Assembly: GCA_964354155.1 (NCBI GenBank)
Contig: CAYGYG010000017.1
Location: 1 to 57,305, forward strand
Length of the DNA: 57,305 nucleotides
Reading direction: 5' to 3'
Source of the DNA: CAYGYG01 sp964354155
Lineage (GTDB): Bacteria > Hydrothermota > Tepidihabitantia > SM23-42 > CAYGYG01
Shown: one piece after another, positions 24,860 through 33,909 of the stretch
Numbering within the stretch: position 1 is the stretch's first letter
Layout: every line of letters begins with the position of its first letter
Position numbers and translations under genes: made by a program
The notes under the pieces: generated by a model
Database searches by the model: none
Told to the model about the DNA's origin: nothing
The model's input: only the letters and a program-made list of their open reading frames with translations

Positions 24860-25498
24860 ATGAAACGTGGTCTCCTTATCACCTTTGAGGGTACCGAAGG
24901 CTCCGGCAAGTCGACCCAGGCCCGTCTCCTTTTCGATTGGCTTCGCTCGCAAGAAGTGCCCTGCATCATGACTCGAGAACCGGGCGGCACCGAAGTCGGT
25001 GAGGCGATTCGAAACGTACTGCTCAATCCCGCCTTCCGAAACCTCTCGGCCAAGACCGAACTGCTCCTCATGCTTGCCGCCCGCGCTCAGCTGGTGAGCG
25101 AGCTCGTGCTGCCGGCAATTCAGGACGGCAAGGTCGTCATCTCGGACCGATTCAGCGATTCTACTTTCGCCTACCAGGTTTCAGGCCGCGACCTGCCCGG
25201 GCGGCCCACCATGCTCTTTAACCGGTTCGCAACCGCCGGCCTCAAGCCCGACCTGACCTTCCTGGTCGATATCCCGGCCGAGCAGGGCTTGAGCCGCGCC
25301 AAGGCGCAGGGCGCCGACCGCATCGAGACTGAAGATGCCTGCTTTCACCAGAGAGTCCGGCAAGGCTACATCCGTTTGGCCAAGCGAGCCCGTGGCCGAA
25401 TCAAGCTTCTCGATGGAAGCGGGACCATCGATGAAATTCAGAAGACGATCAGGGAAAAAACACAGGTTTTATTGCTAAAGAGAGGTTATAAACCATGA
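24860..25498 (+). CDS. tmk: thymidylate kinase
   Basis: 212 residues from the ATG at 24860; earlier in-frame ATGs at 24821 and 24851 exist, but a GCGAG site lies nine bases ahead of 24860 and the family starts at KRGLLITFEG. P-loop EGTEGSGKST, TREPGGTEVGEAIR, DRF in VISDRFSDSTFAYQ and a LID segment RIETEDACFHQRV are all present. It phosphorylates dTMP to dTDP with ATP. Its stop overlaps the start of the S41 protease gene by four bases (ATGA). Confidence 0.94.
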   Translation: MKRGLLITFEGTEGSGKSTQARLLFDWLRSQEVPCIMTREPGGTEVGEAIRNVLLNPAFRNLSAKTELLLMLAARAQLVSELVLPAIQDGKVVISDRFSDSTFAYQVSGRDLPGRPTMLFNRFATAGLKPDLTFLVDIPAEQGLSRAKAQGADRIETEDACFHQRVRQGYIRLAKRARGRIKLLDGSGTIDEIQKTIREKTQVLLLKRGYKP

Positions 25499-27012
25499 AA
25501 CAAAGAGTCGTAGTCAGTTTATTGACGTTGTTGGTTGCGGCCTTCTTCTTCCTGACTGGACGCATCTATGGTCAGAAGGAGAATACCTACTCGCTGCTTA
25601 AGATATTCAACCGGGTGCTCTCGATTGTCCAGTCCAACTACGTTGACCCGGTCGACGACCAGAACTTGATCCGGGGCGCGATCAATGGCATGGTCGACAC
25701 TTTGATGGACCCGCACACCAACTATCTCAGCAAGAACGAAGCAATCGCCCTGCGCATTTCTACCGAAGGCGAGTTCGGTGGGATTGGGGCTCAACTCGGG
25801 ATGCGCAGCAACAAACCGGTAGTCATTGCACCGATGGACAATACCCCGGCCAAGCGGATTGGCCTGCTGCCCGGTGATGTCATTCTCAAAGTTGACGGCG
25901 AACCGACCGAAGGCAAGAATCTTGATGAAGTCGTGCGCCGCATCCGCGGCAAAGCCGGCACCAAGGTGACCCTGTTGATCGAAAGGACGACCTTCGCGCA
26001 GCCGACCGAGTTCGTCGTCACGCGCAGCACCATTCGAATCGATGCGATTCCCTACTCAGGCATCGTCAAGAATGACATCGCCTACATCAGGCTGGCCGAT
26101 TTCTCCCGAACCGCCAGCGCCGAATTAAGGGGGGCGCTCGATTCGCTGTTCGGTGCCGGCGCCAAGAAGGTCATATTCGACCTGCGCTACAATTCCGGCG
26201 GCCTTCTTAACGAAGGCGTCGAAGTCGCCGAGTGTTTTCTCGCGCGCGACCGCGAGATCGTCTCAACCCGGGGCCGCATCGACTCACTGCGCAGTTTCAA
26301 ATCCGATGCCGAGCCCACCCACGGGGATTTTCCGCTGGTCGTGCTGGTTGACTCCGGCTCGGCCAGCGCCTCGGAGATCGTGGCCGGGGCGATCCAGGAC
26401 TGGGACCGCGGACTATTGATGGGCACCAATACCTTCGGCAAAGGCTCGGTTCAGCACATATTCCCGATGGAGGACGGCGGCGCCTTTAAGATCACGGTCG
26501 CACGCTGGTATACTCCTTCCGGCCGCTGCATCGACAAGCCGCGCGATACCGTCCTGGCCAAGCAATCGCCGGCAAAGGCCTATACGACGCTCGGCCCTTT
26601 GCACCGGAAAGTATCCGGTGCCGGCGGCATCATGCCCGATACTGTGGTCGGCCGGCGCGCCTACACCTGGCTCGACATGGAAATCATCCGCAAAGGCCTC
26701 TATTTTGACTTTGCCGTCAAGTACACCGCCAAGAACAAGGAGATCCCGAAGAACTTCGACGCCGACGCGGCACTGCTCGACGAGTTCTCAGGTTTCCTGG
26801 CCGAAAAAAAACTGGCATTCGCCCCCGCCCAGTTTGATTCGAGCAAGACCGACATCGCCCGTGCCCTGGAAATCGAAATCGTCAGCGTCGTGTGGGGGGC
26901 CAAGACCGCCGAAGCACTGCGGCTGCAGCACGATCATTATGTTGCTGCGGCGATCGGCGTGATCGAGAAAGCCAAGACCGGCCGCGACCTGTTCCGTATG
27001 AGCAAAAAATGA
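25495..27012 (+). CDS. S41 family C-terminal processing protease
   Basis: 505 residues. An N-terminal signal-anchor (about 4-22) is followed by a helical segment with YVDPVDDQNLIRGAINGMVDTLMDPHTNYL, a PDZ domain (about 90-170) and the S41 core with FDLRYNSGGLL, SGSASASEIVAG and TNTFGKGSVQ, which together supply the Ser-Lys dyad of the CtpA/Prc family. The C-terminal about 100 residues are less typical. It acts in the periplasm on C-termini of envelope proteins. It is translationally coupled to tmk and lies 46 bases before the purSL gene. Confidence 0.94.
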   Translation: MKQRVVVSLLTLLVAAFFFLTGRIYGQKENTYSLLKIFNRVLSIVQSNYVDPVDDQNLIRGAINGMVDTLMDPHTNYLSKNEAIALRISTEGEFGGIGAQLGMRSNKPVVIAPMDNTPAKRIGLLPGDVILKVDGEPTEGKNLDEVVRRIRGKAGTKVTLLIERTTFAQPTEFVVTRSTIRIDAIPYSGIVKNDIAYIRLADFSRTASAELRGALDSLFGAGAKKVIFDLRYNSGGLLNEGVEVAECFLARDREIVSTRGRIDSLRSFKSDAEPTHGDFPLVVLVDSGSASASEIVAGAIQDWDRGLLMGTNTFGKGSVQHIFPMEDGGAFKITVARWYTPSGRCIDKPRDTVLAKQSPAKAYTTLGPLHRKVSGAGGIMPDTVVGRRAYTWLDMEIIRKGLYFDFAVKYTAKNKEIPKNFDADAALLDEFSGFLAEKKLAFAPAQFDSSKTDIARALEIEIVSVVWGAKTAEALRLQHDHYVAAAIGVIEKAKTGRDLFRMSKK

Positions 27013-27058
27013 GCCTGGTAAGAGTCTGGATCAGAGCACATCCGGGGAGGGATCAGGC

Positions 27059-29884
27059 ATGAGGCGGTTCCGGGTTGAGATCTCCAAGCGGAGCGTCGAT
27101 CCGCGTGCCGTGGAAATAGCCGCCGCCCTCAGCGAACTTGGGTTTCGCGCCGCGCGCGGCGTACGGGTCATCGACGTATATCATCTCGAAGGGTGCCTGA
27201 CCGGAGCCCAAGTCCGGTCCATCGCCGGATGTCTGTTGGCCGACCCGATCGTCGAGACGTATTATCTCGGCAAAAGGAAACTTGCCGGGCAGGAAGTCGA
27301 AGTTGCCTACAATACGGCGGTGTCGGACCCGGTCGAAGACAGCGTGCGGAAGGCAATCCGGGACTCAGGACTCCGGGTCGCGGGGGTCCGAACCGGCAAG
27401 CGTTATGTTTTCAGAGGCGGAATCTCGAAAGAAGATATCGTTTACTTCGCACCCAAGCTTCTCTACAATCCGATCATCCAGCATCTCCGGTTCCAAGAAG
27501 AGCAATCGCACCTTCACAAGAAGTACCGGTTCAGGAGAATCGAAGTCGACCTCGGCAAGCACGACCTCGACCAGCTGAGCCGTCGCATGAGTCTCGCCTT
27601 GAATCACCAGGAAATGCTTGCCCTGGCCGGCTACTTCGAAAAACTGGGACGCAATCCGACCGATGTCGAAATCGAGACTATTGCCCAGACCTGGTCCGAG
27701 CACTGCAAGCACAAGACCTTCCGGGGGATCATCGAATACGATGGGAAGCACATCGATGACCTGCTCAAGTCAACCGTGATCAGGGTAACCAAAGAACTGA
27801 ACAAGCCGTGGTGTCTTTCGGTCTTCCACGACAACTCCGGCGTCATCGACTTCGATGATGAATACGGCGTCTGCTTCAAAGTTGAAACCCACAATCATCC
27901 ATCAGCCCTTGAACCGTACGGCGGCGCATCCACCGGCATCGGCGGGGTCATCCGAGACATTATCGGTACGGGGCGCGGCGCCAAACCAATCATGAACACC
28001 GACGTCTTCTGTTTCGGCGAACCGAATCTTGCCTACAAGAAACTGCCCGAAGGTGTGCTCCATCCCAAACGGATCGCCCTCGGCGTTGTGGCCGGGGTTC
28101 GCGACTACGGCAACCGCATGGGCATACCGACGGCTTCGGGAACCGTATACTACGACAACTGCTACGTCTCCAACCCCCTGGTCTACTGCGGCACCGTCGG
28201 TCTGATCAAGAAGACCCGCATCGCAAAAGGCGCCCGGCCCCGCGACAACATCGTACTCGTCGGCGGCCGCACCGGCCGCGACGGTATCCACGGTGTGACC
28301 TTTGCCTCACTCGACTTGAGCTCCGAATCCGAGACCATGTCTTCATGCGTCCAGATCGGCAATCCGATCATGGAAAAGAAGTTCCTCGATACAGTTCTGG
28401 CGGCATCGGACAAAGACCTGTTCACGTCGCTGACCGACTGCGGCGGCGGCGGGCTCTCAAGCGCGGTCGGCGAAATGGGCCAGGACCTAGGCGTGGTCGT
28501 GGATCTGGACAAGGTTCCCCTCAAGTATGAAGGGCTGAACTACACCGAAATCTGGATTTCTGAGGCCCAGGAGAGAATGGTGTTGGCGGTACCGGACAAG
28601 ACCCTCGCCGAGTTGACCGAGATCTTCAAGACCGAAGACGTTGAAGTCAACGTCATCGGACGCTTCACCGGTGATCGCCGCCTGATCCTGCGCTACGATG
28701 GCGCGGTCGTTGCCGACCTCGATATGGAATTCGTCCATCACGGTCTGCCCCGTTCAACCAAGCAGGCTCGGGCCAGCCGCGAAGTATCGAACCAGGCCGT
28801 TTTTCCTGAGCCGACCGACCTGAAAAAGGAGCTTCTCAATTTGCTCGCCTCATTGAACATCTCATCTAAGGAATGGGTTGTCCGGCAGTACGACCACGAG
28901 GTGCAGGGCGGCAGTGTCGTCAAGCCGTTTGTCGGTGTCGACGGCTCCGGCCCGAGCGACGCCGTGGTCACGAGGCCCCGCCTTGATTCGTACCGGGGCA
29001 TCGTCGTGAGCTGCGGCCTTTGCCCGCGGTACGGTCGAATCGACCCCTACCGGATGGGTGCCTCCGCGATTGACGAGGCCCTCCGAAACCTTACCGCGGT
29101 CGGCGGGTCCATCGACCGGGTCGGACTGCTCGACAACTTCTGTTTCGGCAATCCCGAGCGACCCGAGGTGCTGGCCGATATTGTCGATACGTCCCGGGCC
29201 TGCTACGACATCGCCAAGGGATTCGGGACGCCGTTCATTTCCGGCAAAGACAGCCTCTACAACGAGTATAAAGACCGCGCGGGCAAACCCCGGGCAATTC
29301 TCCCGACCCTCCTTATTTCAGCGCTGGGAGTGGTCGAAGACACCCGGCGCTGCATCACAATGGATCTTAAGGGGCCGGACAACGGAATCTACACGTTGGG
29401 TATGACCCGTCCGGAACTCGGCGGTTCGGAGTATTTCCTGGGCAAGAATTACTTAGGCGGCGAGGTGCCGCTGGTCGAAGTCGCGACCGCCCGGGCCCTG
29501 ATGACCAGATTGCACGAGGCAATCGCCCGCGGTCTGGTGATAAGCTGTCATGATTGTTCCGAAGGCGGCCTGGCCGTAGCCATCGCCGAGATGTGCCTTG
29601 CCGGCAGTGCCGGCGCCGTAATTGACCTCCGTAAAGTCGTCCGGCCCGGTTCGATACAGCGCGATGACGTCGTTCTCTTTTCAGAATCCAACAGCCGCTT
29701 CCTGGTCGAAGTGCCGGCCAGTCTTGAACAGAAGTTCGCCGCCGTGATGGGCGACCTGCCCTTTTCGCTCGTCGGCCGAACGACCAGCCCGACGTCGCTG
29801 TGCATCACCGGGCTTGCCGGGAATGAGATCATCCGGGCCGGCCGGGCCGAACTCCGGCGTGCCTGGCGCGCCAACCAGATGTAG
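27059..29884 (+). CDS. purL: phosphoribosylformylglycinamidine synthase, PurS-PurL fusion
   Basis: 941 residues. The first about 175 residues form a PurS-like region (VEISKRSVDPRAVEIAAAL, a repeat of the alpha-beta pattern, then YNPIIQHLRF). The rest is a full small-type PurL: TWSEHCKHKTF with the catalytic His, KVETHNHPSALEPYGGA, DGIHGVTFAS, a second nucleotide-binding half, and SCHDCSEGGLAVAIAEM. No glutaminase (PurQ) domain is attached or adjacent, so a separate PurQ must supply ammonia. It makes FGAM from FGAR in purine synthesis. PurH, a later enzyme of the pathway, lies 24 kb away on the other strand. A GGGAGG site precedes the ATG. Confidence 0.94.
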   Translation: MRRFRVEISKRSVDPRAVEIAAALSELGFRAARGVRVIDVYHLEGCLTGAQVRSIAGCLLADPIVETYYLGKRKLAGQEVEVAYNTAVSDPVEDSVRKAIRDSGLRVAGVRTGKRYVFRGGISKEDIVYFAPKLLYNPIIQHLRFQEEQSHLHKKYRFRRIEVDLGKHDLDQLSRRMSLALNHQEMLALAGYFEKLGRNPTDVEIETIAQTWSEHCKHKTFRGIIEYDGKHIDDLLKSTVIRVTKELNKPWCLSVFHDNSGVIDFDDEYGVCFKVETHNHPSALEPYGGASTGIGGVIRDIIGTGRGAKPIMNTDVFCFGEPNLAYKKLPEGVLHPKRIALGVVAGVRDYGNRMGIPTASGTVYYDNCYVSNPLVYCGTVGLIKKTRIAKGARPRDNIVLVGGRTGRDGIHGVTFASLDLSSESETMSSCVQIGNPIMEKKFLDTVLAASDKDLFTSLTDCGGGGLSSAVGEMGQDLGVVVDLDKVPLKYEGLNYTEIWISEAQERMVLAVPDKTLAELTEIFKTEDVEVNVIGRFTGDRRLILRYDGAVVADLDMEFVHHGLPRSTKQARASREVSNQAVFPEPTDLKKELLNLLASLNISSKEWVVRQYDHEVQGGSVVKPFVGVDGSGPSDAVVTRPRLDSYRGIVVSCGLCPRYGRIDPYRMGASAIDEALRNLTAVGGSIDRVGLLDNFCFGNPERPEVLADIVDTSRACYDIAKGFGTPFISGKDSLYNEYKDRAGKPRAILPTLLISALGVVEDTRRCITMDLKGPDNGIYTLGMTRPELGGSEYFLGKNYLGGEVPLVEVATARALMTRLHEAIARGLVISCHDCSEGGLAVAIAEMCLAGSAGAVIDLRKVVRPGSIQRDDVVLFSESNSRFLVEVPASLEQKFAAVMGDLPFSLVGRTTSPTSLCITGLAGNEIIRAGRAELRRAWRANQM

Positions 29885-29902
29885 CATCCACCGCGAACCA
29901 GC

Positions 29903-30361
29903 ATGGGGAAGAAACCGCGATTCGTCGTCCACGAGCATCACGCGACCCGCCTCCACTGGGATTTCCGGCTGGAGTACCGGCACGTCCTTAAATCGTGGGC
30001 AATACCGAAACGTCCACCGCGCATTGCCGGAATCAGACGCCTGGCTTTCCAGGTCGAAGACCACCAACTGAGTTATGCCGGTTTCGAGGGTGTCATCCCC
30101 GAAAATGAGTACGGTGCCGGCCGGGTCAAGATCTGGGACCGCGGGTTCTACGAAGGAAGGCTCATTACTCGCGACAAGTACGAGGTCGAACTGCACGGCA
30201 AGAGATTGCAGGGCGTATACGTCCTTTTCAGGTTTCGCCGGGCCGGCAAGAATACGTGGCTGTTTTTCAAAGTAAAAAGCAAAGCACAAAAACCAGAGAG
30301 AACAGCGACGAAGGCCAGGATGAAAACCCGTAAAGCACTGCGCCTAGGTTACGAATTATGA
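29903..30361 (+). CDS. stand-alone LigD-type 3'-phosphoesterase domain protein
   Basis: This 152-residue protein is essentially one domain: RFVVHEHHATRLHWDFRLEY holds the conserved His, Asp and Arg of the PE domain of DNA ligase D, and GVIPENEYGAGRVKIWD and LHGKRLQGVYVLFRF follow in order. The family removes 3' phosphates and ribonucleotides from broken ends and, in LigD, works with ligase and polymerase domains in end joining. No ligase, polymerase or Ku gene is in this window, so partners must lie elsewhere or it acts alone. A basic tail (about 130-152) could bind DNA. The stop codon touches a dispersed repeat. Confidence 0.9.
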   Translation: MGKKPRFVVHEHHATRLHWDFRLEYRHVLKSWAIPKRPPRIAGIRRLAFQVEDHQLSYAGFEGVIPENEYGAGRVKIWDRGFYEGRLITRDKYEVELHGKRLQGVYVLFRFRRAGKNTWLFFKVKSKAQKPERTATKARMKTRKALRLGYEL

Positions 30362-30525
30362 GATTGCCACGCTCTCCGCCAGAGGCGGATTCGCTCGCAA
30401 TGACAGATGGGATCCCTCGTTCCACTCGGGACGATGCCCTTAAAGGAAGATCGCTCATTGCCAAGGGCGGCGGGCATCGGATTGCCACTCCGCCTGAGGC
30501 GGATCGCAATGACAGACTCAGCGAA
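30362..30525. repeat. two copies of an ATTGCCAC...CGCAATGACAG element
   Basis: Each copy (about 30362-30405 and 30479-30515) starts ATTGCCAC, has an internal hairpin around TCCGCC-GAGGCGGA, and ends CGCAATGACAG. The copies differ by a few bases of insertion around the hairpin. Between them is a less clear GGGATCCCTCG/CACTCGGGACGATGCCC section. The first copy begins right at the stop codon of the LigD-type gene. Confidence 0.75.
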
Positions 30526-30542
30526 TCAGGCCAGCAGATGCC

Positions 30543-32027
30543 ATGACTCAGGACAGCCTCATCGTCGCCAAGAAAGTCAATAACCGGCTGGTCCAGCTGG
30601 ATTGCCCGGCCCGGTCTCGCGACCGGGTGGAACTTGTGCCGCTGGCCTCGTGGGCCGGGCTTCAGGTATATGAACGCTCCCTCATCCTTCTTCTGGTCAC
30701 CGCCGTGAAGAGCCTCTATCCTGGGGCGCGACTACTGGTTGAGCACTCGCTCTCCCGAGGACTTTACTGCGAACTCCTCGCATTTCGGAAGTTGGAGTCT
30801 GGTCACGTGCGCCGCATCGAGAAGCTGATGAGACAGCTGGTCAAGTCTGATCAGCACCTTGCTTGGCTGGCGAAAGATGCCCGCGGGCCATTTCACCCCG
30901 GCTCAAAAACGTGCCCGGCTTTACCGCTCGTTCCCTCGACGGGGTTTCTGAAGGTCTTCGCGCTGAAATACTATCCTCCGGGCTTCATCCTGCGCCTGCC
31001 CCGGATGGAGTCTCCTGACCGTCTACCTCAGTTCCGCAACCAACCCAAGTTGTTCCGCATCTTCCATGAGTATGAAAAGTGGGCACGCATCCTCGGGGTA
31101 GACGATGTCAGTATGCTCAATGCCATCATCAGCAGCCGACGTATATCGAGATTCATTCAGGTTTCAGAGGCTTTGCATGAGAAGAAGATCGCGCAGATCG
31201 CAGACGAAATCGTCAGAAACCGCCGGCGAATCAGGCTTGTCTTCATCGCCGGGCCGTCCGGCGCCGGCAAGACAACATTCTCCAAGCGTCTGTCCATCCA
31301 GCTTCTCGTCAACGAGATTCCTTCGACTTCAGTCTCGATCGACAACTACTTCGTCGAACGCGAAGACACCCCAAAAGATGAGCGTGGTCGGTACGATTTT
31401 GAGACCATCCGGGCGATTGATGTCGACCTGCTCGCCAGTCAGATCGGCCGGCTCCTGGCCGGCAGACAGGTAATAGTACCCGAGTTCAGCTTCCACACCG
31501 GACGCAGGAAGAAGGGCCGGCCCCTGCGTCTTGCCCGAAACGAAGTGCTGATAATTGAGGGGATACATGGCCTTAATGAGGAATTCCTGTGTGAGGTGCC
31601 GCGGACCATAAAGTTCAAAATCTATATTAACGCGCTGACTCAACTAAACATCAATGATTACGACCGGATTTCTACCACTGACACGCGCATGATTCGCCGC
31701 GTGGTGCGTGACAGTCTGTTCCGAGGCTATGAGCCCGGCGAGACCATCCAACGCTGGTACCAGATCCGGAGGGGTGAAGAGCAGAACATCTATCCCTTTC
31801 AGGAAGACGCCGACGCGATGTTCAACTCGGCGTTGGTCTACGAGCTTGCCGTTCTCAAGACATATGCCGAACCGACCCTTTCAAAGATCCGGCCCAGTCA
31901 TCCAGAGTTCAGTGAGGCGTGCCGGATTCTTGAGATCTTTCGCCACTTCAAGCCGGTTGCACCGGCCGAAGTCCCACCCACTTCGATACTGAGGGAATTC
32001 ATCGGTGGCTCAAGCTTTCTCTATTGA
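30543..32027 (+). CDS. uridine kinase-like protein with N-terminal ThrRS-like region
   Basis: 494 residues. The N-terminal half (about 1-215) has a pattern seen at the start of threonyl-tRNA synthetases (LLLVTAVKSLYPGARLLVEHS and a following helical region). The second half is a P-loop kinase of the phosphoribulokinase/uridine-kinase family: GPSGAGKTTF (G237-F246), SIDNYFVEREDTP, RYDFETIRAIDVD, LIIEGIHGL and RMIRRVVRD. Proteins of this architecture are commonly annotated as nucleoside kinases. It would phosphorylate a nucleoside with ATP or GTP; the exact substrate cannot be read. The ATG follows a repeat block directly and I see no promoter within it. Confidence 0.88.
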   Translation: MTQDSLIVAKKVNNRLVQLDCPARSRDRVELVPLASWAGLQVYERSLILLLVTAVKSLYPGARLLVEHSLSRGLYCELLAFRKLESGHVRRIEKLMRQLVKSDQHLAWLAKDARGPFHPGSKTCPALPLVPSTGFLKVFALKYYPPGFILRLPRMESPDRLPQFRNQPKLFRIFHEYEKWARILGVDDVSMLNAIISSRRISRFIQVSEALHEKKIAQIADEIVRNRRRIRLVFIAGPSGAGKTTFSKRLSIQLLVNEIPSTSVSIDNYFVEREDTPKDERGRYDFETIRAIDVDLLASQIGRLLAGRQVIVPEFSFHTGRRKKGRPLRLARNEVLIIEGIHGLNEEFLCEVPRTIKFKIYINALTQLNINDYDRISTTDTRMIRRVVRDSLFRGYEPGETIQRWYQIRRGEEQNIYPFQEDADAMFNSALVYELAVLKTYAEPTLSKIRPSHPEFSEACRILEIFRHFKPVAPAEVPPTSILREFIGGSSFLY

Positions 32028-32330
32028 CCCTCGGGGTCAATAGAGCTGATTACGGTGATTTCGGCGTGAAGCGCCGTCGATTACAGCGATGAAAAGCGTT
32101 AGAACGTTTCATTCGTTAGAACGTTAATACCGTTCAGAGTTCCGGCCGGGTATAAAACTACAACTCGGACGAAGAAGCGCACCCTGAAGGGCGCGACTGT
32201 AGGGACGCACCAAGGTGCGTCCGGATTCGACATTGCGGACAGGCCATGGCCTGTCCCTACATTTGTCACGATGATCAGTATGGACATCAAGTTGTAACCG
32301 TAGGGACAACTCACGAGTTGGCCACCCCCT
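32028..32330. repeat. cluster of short palindromic and GATTAC repeats
   Basis: In order: GATTACGGTGATT (32048-32060) and CGATTACAGCGATGAA (32078-32093), members of the family at 51051-51190; a GTTAGAACGTT pair (about 32097-32127); GCGCACC-CTGAA-GGGCGCG (32177-32195); and three GTAGGGAC-type palindromes at 32198-32222, 32237-32260 and 32300-32323. No coding frame is credible, though the stretch is about 450 bases long up to the next gene. Confidence 0.75.
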
Positions 32331-32425
32331 CGCAAGAAACGCGCTCCCTATCTCAGGCCGTCAACCACCGGAATCCGTCTGAATCCGTGCCAATCCGTCA
32401 GCATATCTTTTTCGAAAGATTGTTG

Positions 32426-32453
32426 TTGACATCCTGCGCGTTATGGATATAAT
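32426..32453 (+). promoter_or_regulatory. consensus promoter of the small lipoprotein gene
   Basis: TTGACA (32426-32431), 16 bases, TATAAT (32448-32453); a Shine-Dalgarno AAAGGAG (about 32462-32468) precedes the ATG at 32477. Confidence 0.88.
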
Positions 32454-32476
32454 TGGCACAGAAAGGAGAAAAAACT

Positions 32477-33034
32477 ATGAAGAAATTACTATGTGCTGCT
32501 GTGCTGTTACTGGCTGTTGGTTGTGTTTGGGAGCCGTTTGCGATGTACGACTACAAGGCGATCGTCGAGGTCACGCCGCCTGCGGCGCAGACGATCAGCT
32601 CGGTCGTCGTTATGCGCGATACGACCAATCCGCCGGATACCTCCCATTACTATCTTGATACGACCTACACCTTGAACGTGACGGTCTATCTGAAGGAAAT
32701 GACCGGCAAAAAGTTCCGCTTTGAAGGCGCCGAGTGCCATCTGTATGACTCCAAGGGCGGTGACCTCGGTTTTGTTGGCGGTGCGAGCATCATCCCACCC
32801 AAGACCAATGAGGACGTTGACAGCGTCGACGTGGCCCTTAAACTGACGTTCGATGACGCCGATCTCTATGGTCTGGATCTGGCCAATGAAGCTGAGAAAT
32901 GGAACGCCGGTACCGGGTTCCTCGGCTTCACCGGGGAAGGCAATGAGATCGACCATGCGTTATCGGTAGAGTGCCTTGAGGGTTTTGCCCCGATCACGGT
33001 CACCCGCGGCAGTCTTCGAATCGAAGTTCCGTAA
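32477..33034 (+). CDS. small lipoprotein, function unknown
   Basis: 185 residues. MKKLLCAAVLLLAVGC is a clean lipoprotein signal with the lipobox cysteine at 16. The mature part is beta-rich (SSVVVMRDTTNPPDTS, VTVYLKEMTGKKFRFEGAECHLYDSKG, SVDVALKLTFDD) and resembles an immunoglobulin-like fold by pattern only; I do not recognise the family. It is a single-gene unit with its own consensus promoter and a strong terminator, implying substantial expression. Confidence 0.85.
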   Translation: MKKLLCAAVLLLAVGCVWEPFAMYDYKAIVEVTPPAAQTISSVVVMRDTTNPPDTSHYYLDTTYTLNVTVYLKEMTGKKFRFEGAECHLYDSKGGDLGFVGGASIIPPKTNEDVDSVDVALKLTFDDADLYGLDLANEAEKWNAGTGFLGFTGEGNEIDHALSVECLEGFAPITVTRGSLRIEVP

Positions 33035-33050
33035 CCAACCGCAAACGATT

Positions 33051-33079
33051 AAGGCCCGCTTCGGCGGGCCTTTTTTTTG
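33051..33079 (+). terminator. Rho-independent terminator
   Basis: The stem AAGGCCCGC and GCGGGCCTT with a TTCG loop is followed by eight T residues. It follows the lipoprotein stop by 16 bases. The reverse strand lacks a T-run after the stem, so it acts in one direction. Confidence 0.95.
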
Positions 33080-33093
33080 TGGGAACCTTTCTT

Positions 33094-33117
33094 GTAGGGA
33101 CAACTCACGAGTTGTCC
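33094..33117. repeat. GTAGGGAC palindrome supplying the RAYT stop codon
   Basis: GTAGGGACAACTC then ACGAGTTGTCC. Read on the minus strand the TGA inside it (33105-33107) is the stop of the transposase gene, whose last residues are RPDNS. Confidence 0.9.
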
Positions 33118-33731
33118 GGGCGGGAAGCGTCAAAAATGTTTCGGTAGTACTTGTCAATGTCAATGCGGGTCCGGTCCTTTCGGAAGGCGGGGTTCTCGGC
33201 ATCCAAATTCCAGCGGAGGGGATTCTCGACGATATACTTCCTGACATTGAACAGTTCCCGATCATTACGGATCACATGATCGTAGAAACTGCGCTGCCAG
33301 AATGGCTCGCCCTTTGAATCGAGCATGAGGTTTGCTTGTTTGGCTGAGTTCATCTTGAACCAGCCGATCATCCGTGACAACAGCATCCGTCGCCGGACGG
33401 CACTGCTCGGTAGGGGCAATTCACGAATTGCCTTCTCTTCGGGCGGTTCTTGAACCGCCCCTACAGAGTTACCCGAGCAGTCACCGACTTCTGTTCGAGC
33501 CGAACAGGTCAAGATCAAGATACCGTGGAGATGGTTGGGCATTATTACGTGGACGTCCACTTCGACGTCTGCAAAACGCCTCGGGATCTCGATCCAACGT
33601 TGTTCTGCGGTCGCCCTGAGCCTCTCATTTTCGAAGTACGGACGTTGGTCGACCGTGCATAGTGTCACGAAGTAGTAACCCGCCTCAGAGTAGCTATGAT
33701 TCTTCAATCGCAGCGACTTCCTCTGCCTCAT
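33105..33731 (-). CDS. REP-associated tyrosine transposase (RAYT, Y1/IS200-like)
   Basis: 208 residues. HVIMPNHLHG is the HUH metal-binding motif of Y1 transposases; GYYFVTLCTVDQRPYF near the start and FWQRSFYDHVIRND, KYIVENPLRW near the end are typical of the REP-associated branch. These single-copy enzymes nick single-stranded palindromic elements and are thought to spread them rather than themselves. The gene is wrapped in palindromes at 33094-33117, 33769-33868 and 33910-33933 and has another within its own coding region (33410-33464), read as residues about 90-107 between the HUH motif and the C-terminal helices. All catalytic motifs I can see remain in one open frame, so it may still be active. 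Confidence 0.92.
   Translation of the reverse strand: MRQRKSLRLKNHSYSEAGYYFVTLCTVDQRPYFENERLRATAEQRWIEIPRRFADVEVDVHVIMPNHLHGILILTCSARTEVGDCSGNSVGAVQEPPEEKAIRELPLPSSAVRRRMLLSRMIGWFKMNSAKQANLMLDSKGEPFWQRSFYDHVIRNDRELFNVRKYIVENPLRWNLDAENPAFRKDRTRIDIDKYYRNIFDASRPDNS
33410..33464. repeat. double palindrome inserted in the transposase coding region
   Basis: Two palindromes back to back: GTAGGGGCAATTC-ACGAATTGCC (33410-33432) and GGGCGGTTC-TTGAACCGCCCCTAC (33441-33464), together bounded by GTAGGGG and CCCCTAC. On the minus strand they are read in a frame (IRELPLP) that avoids the TGA used by the terminal copies. Confidence 0.9.
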
Positions 33732-33768
33732 CTCATCGTCCTTTCCAGCTTGGATCGATTCCTCTTCT

Positions 33769-33868
33769 GTAGGGATAACTCACATGTAGGGACAACTCAC
33801 GAGTTGTCCTGCTTCCGGTTTCGGGCGATTCATGTTAAAAACCCCGGCCCAAGGGGAATCGCCCCTAC
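33769..33868. repeat. cluster of three palindromic elements upstream of the transposase
   Basis: A partial copy GTAGGGATAACTCAC (33769-33783), a full copy (33786-33809, identical over its length to 33094-33117), and a wide-loop pair GGGCGATTC (33823-33831) with GAATCGCCCCTAC (33856-33868). They fill most of the gap between the transposase start and the LeuC-like stop. Confidence 0.85.
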
Positions 33869-33909
33869 CGAGTTTGGAAACGCCAGTCGGCGCGGAACCG
33901 TCCCTATTT

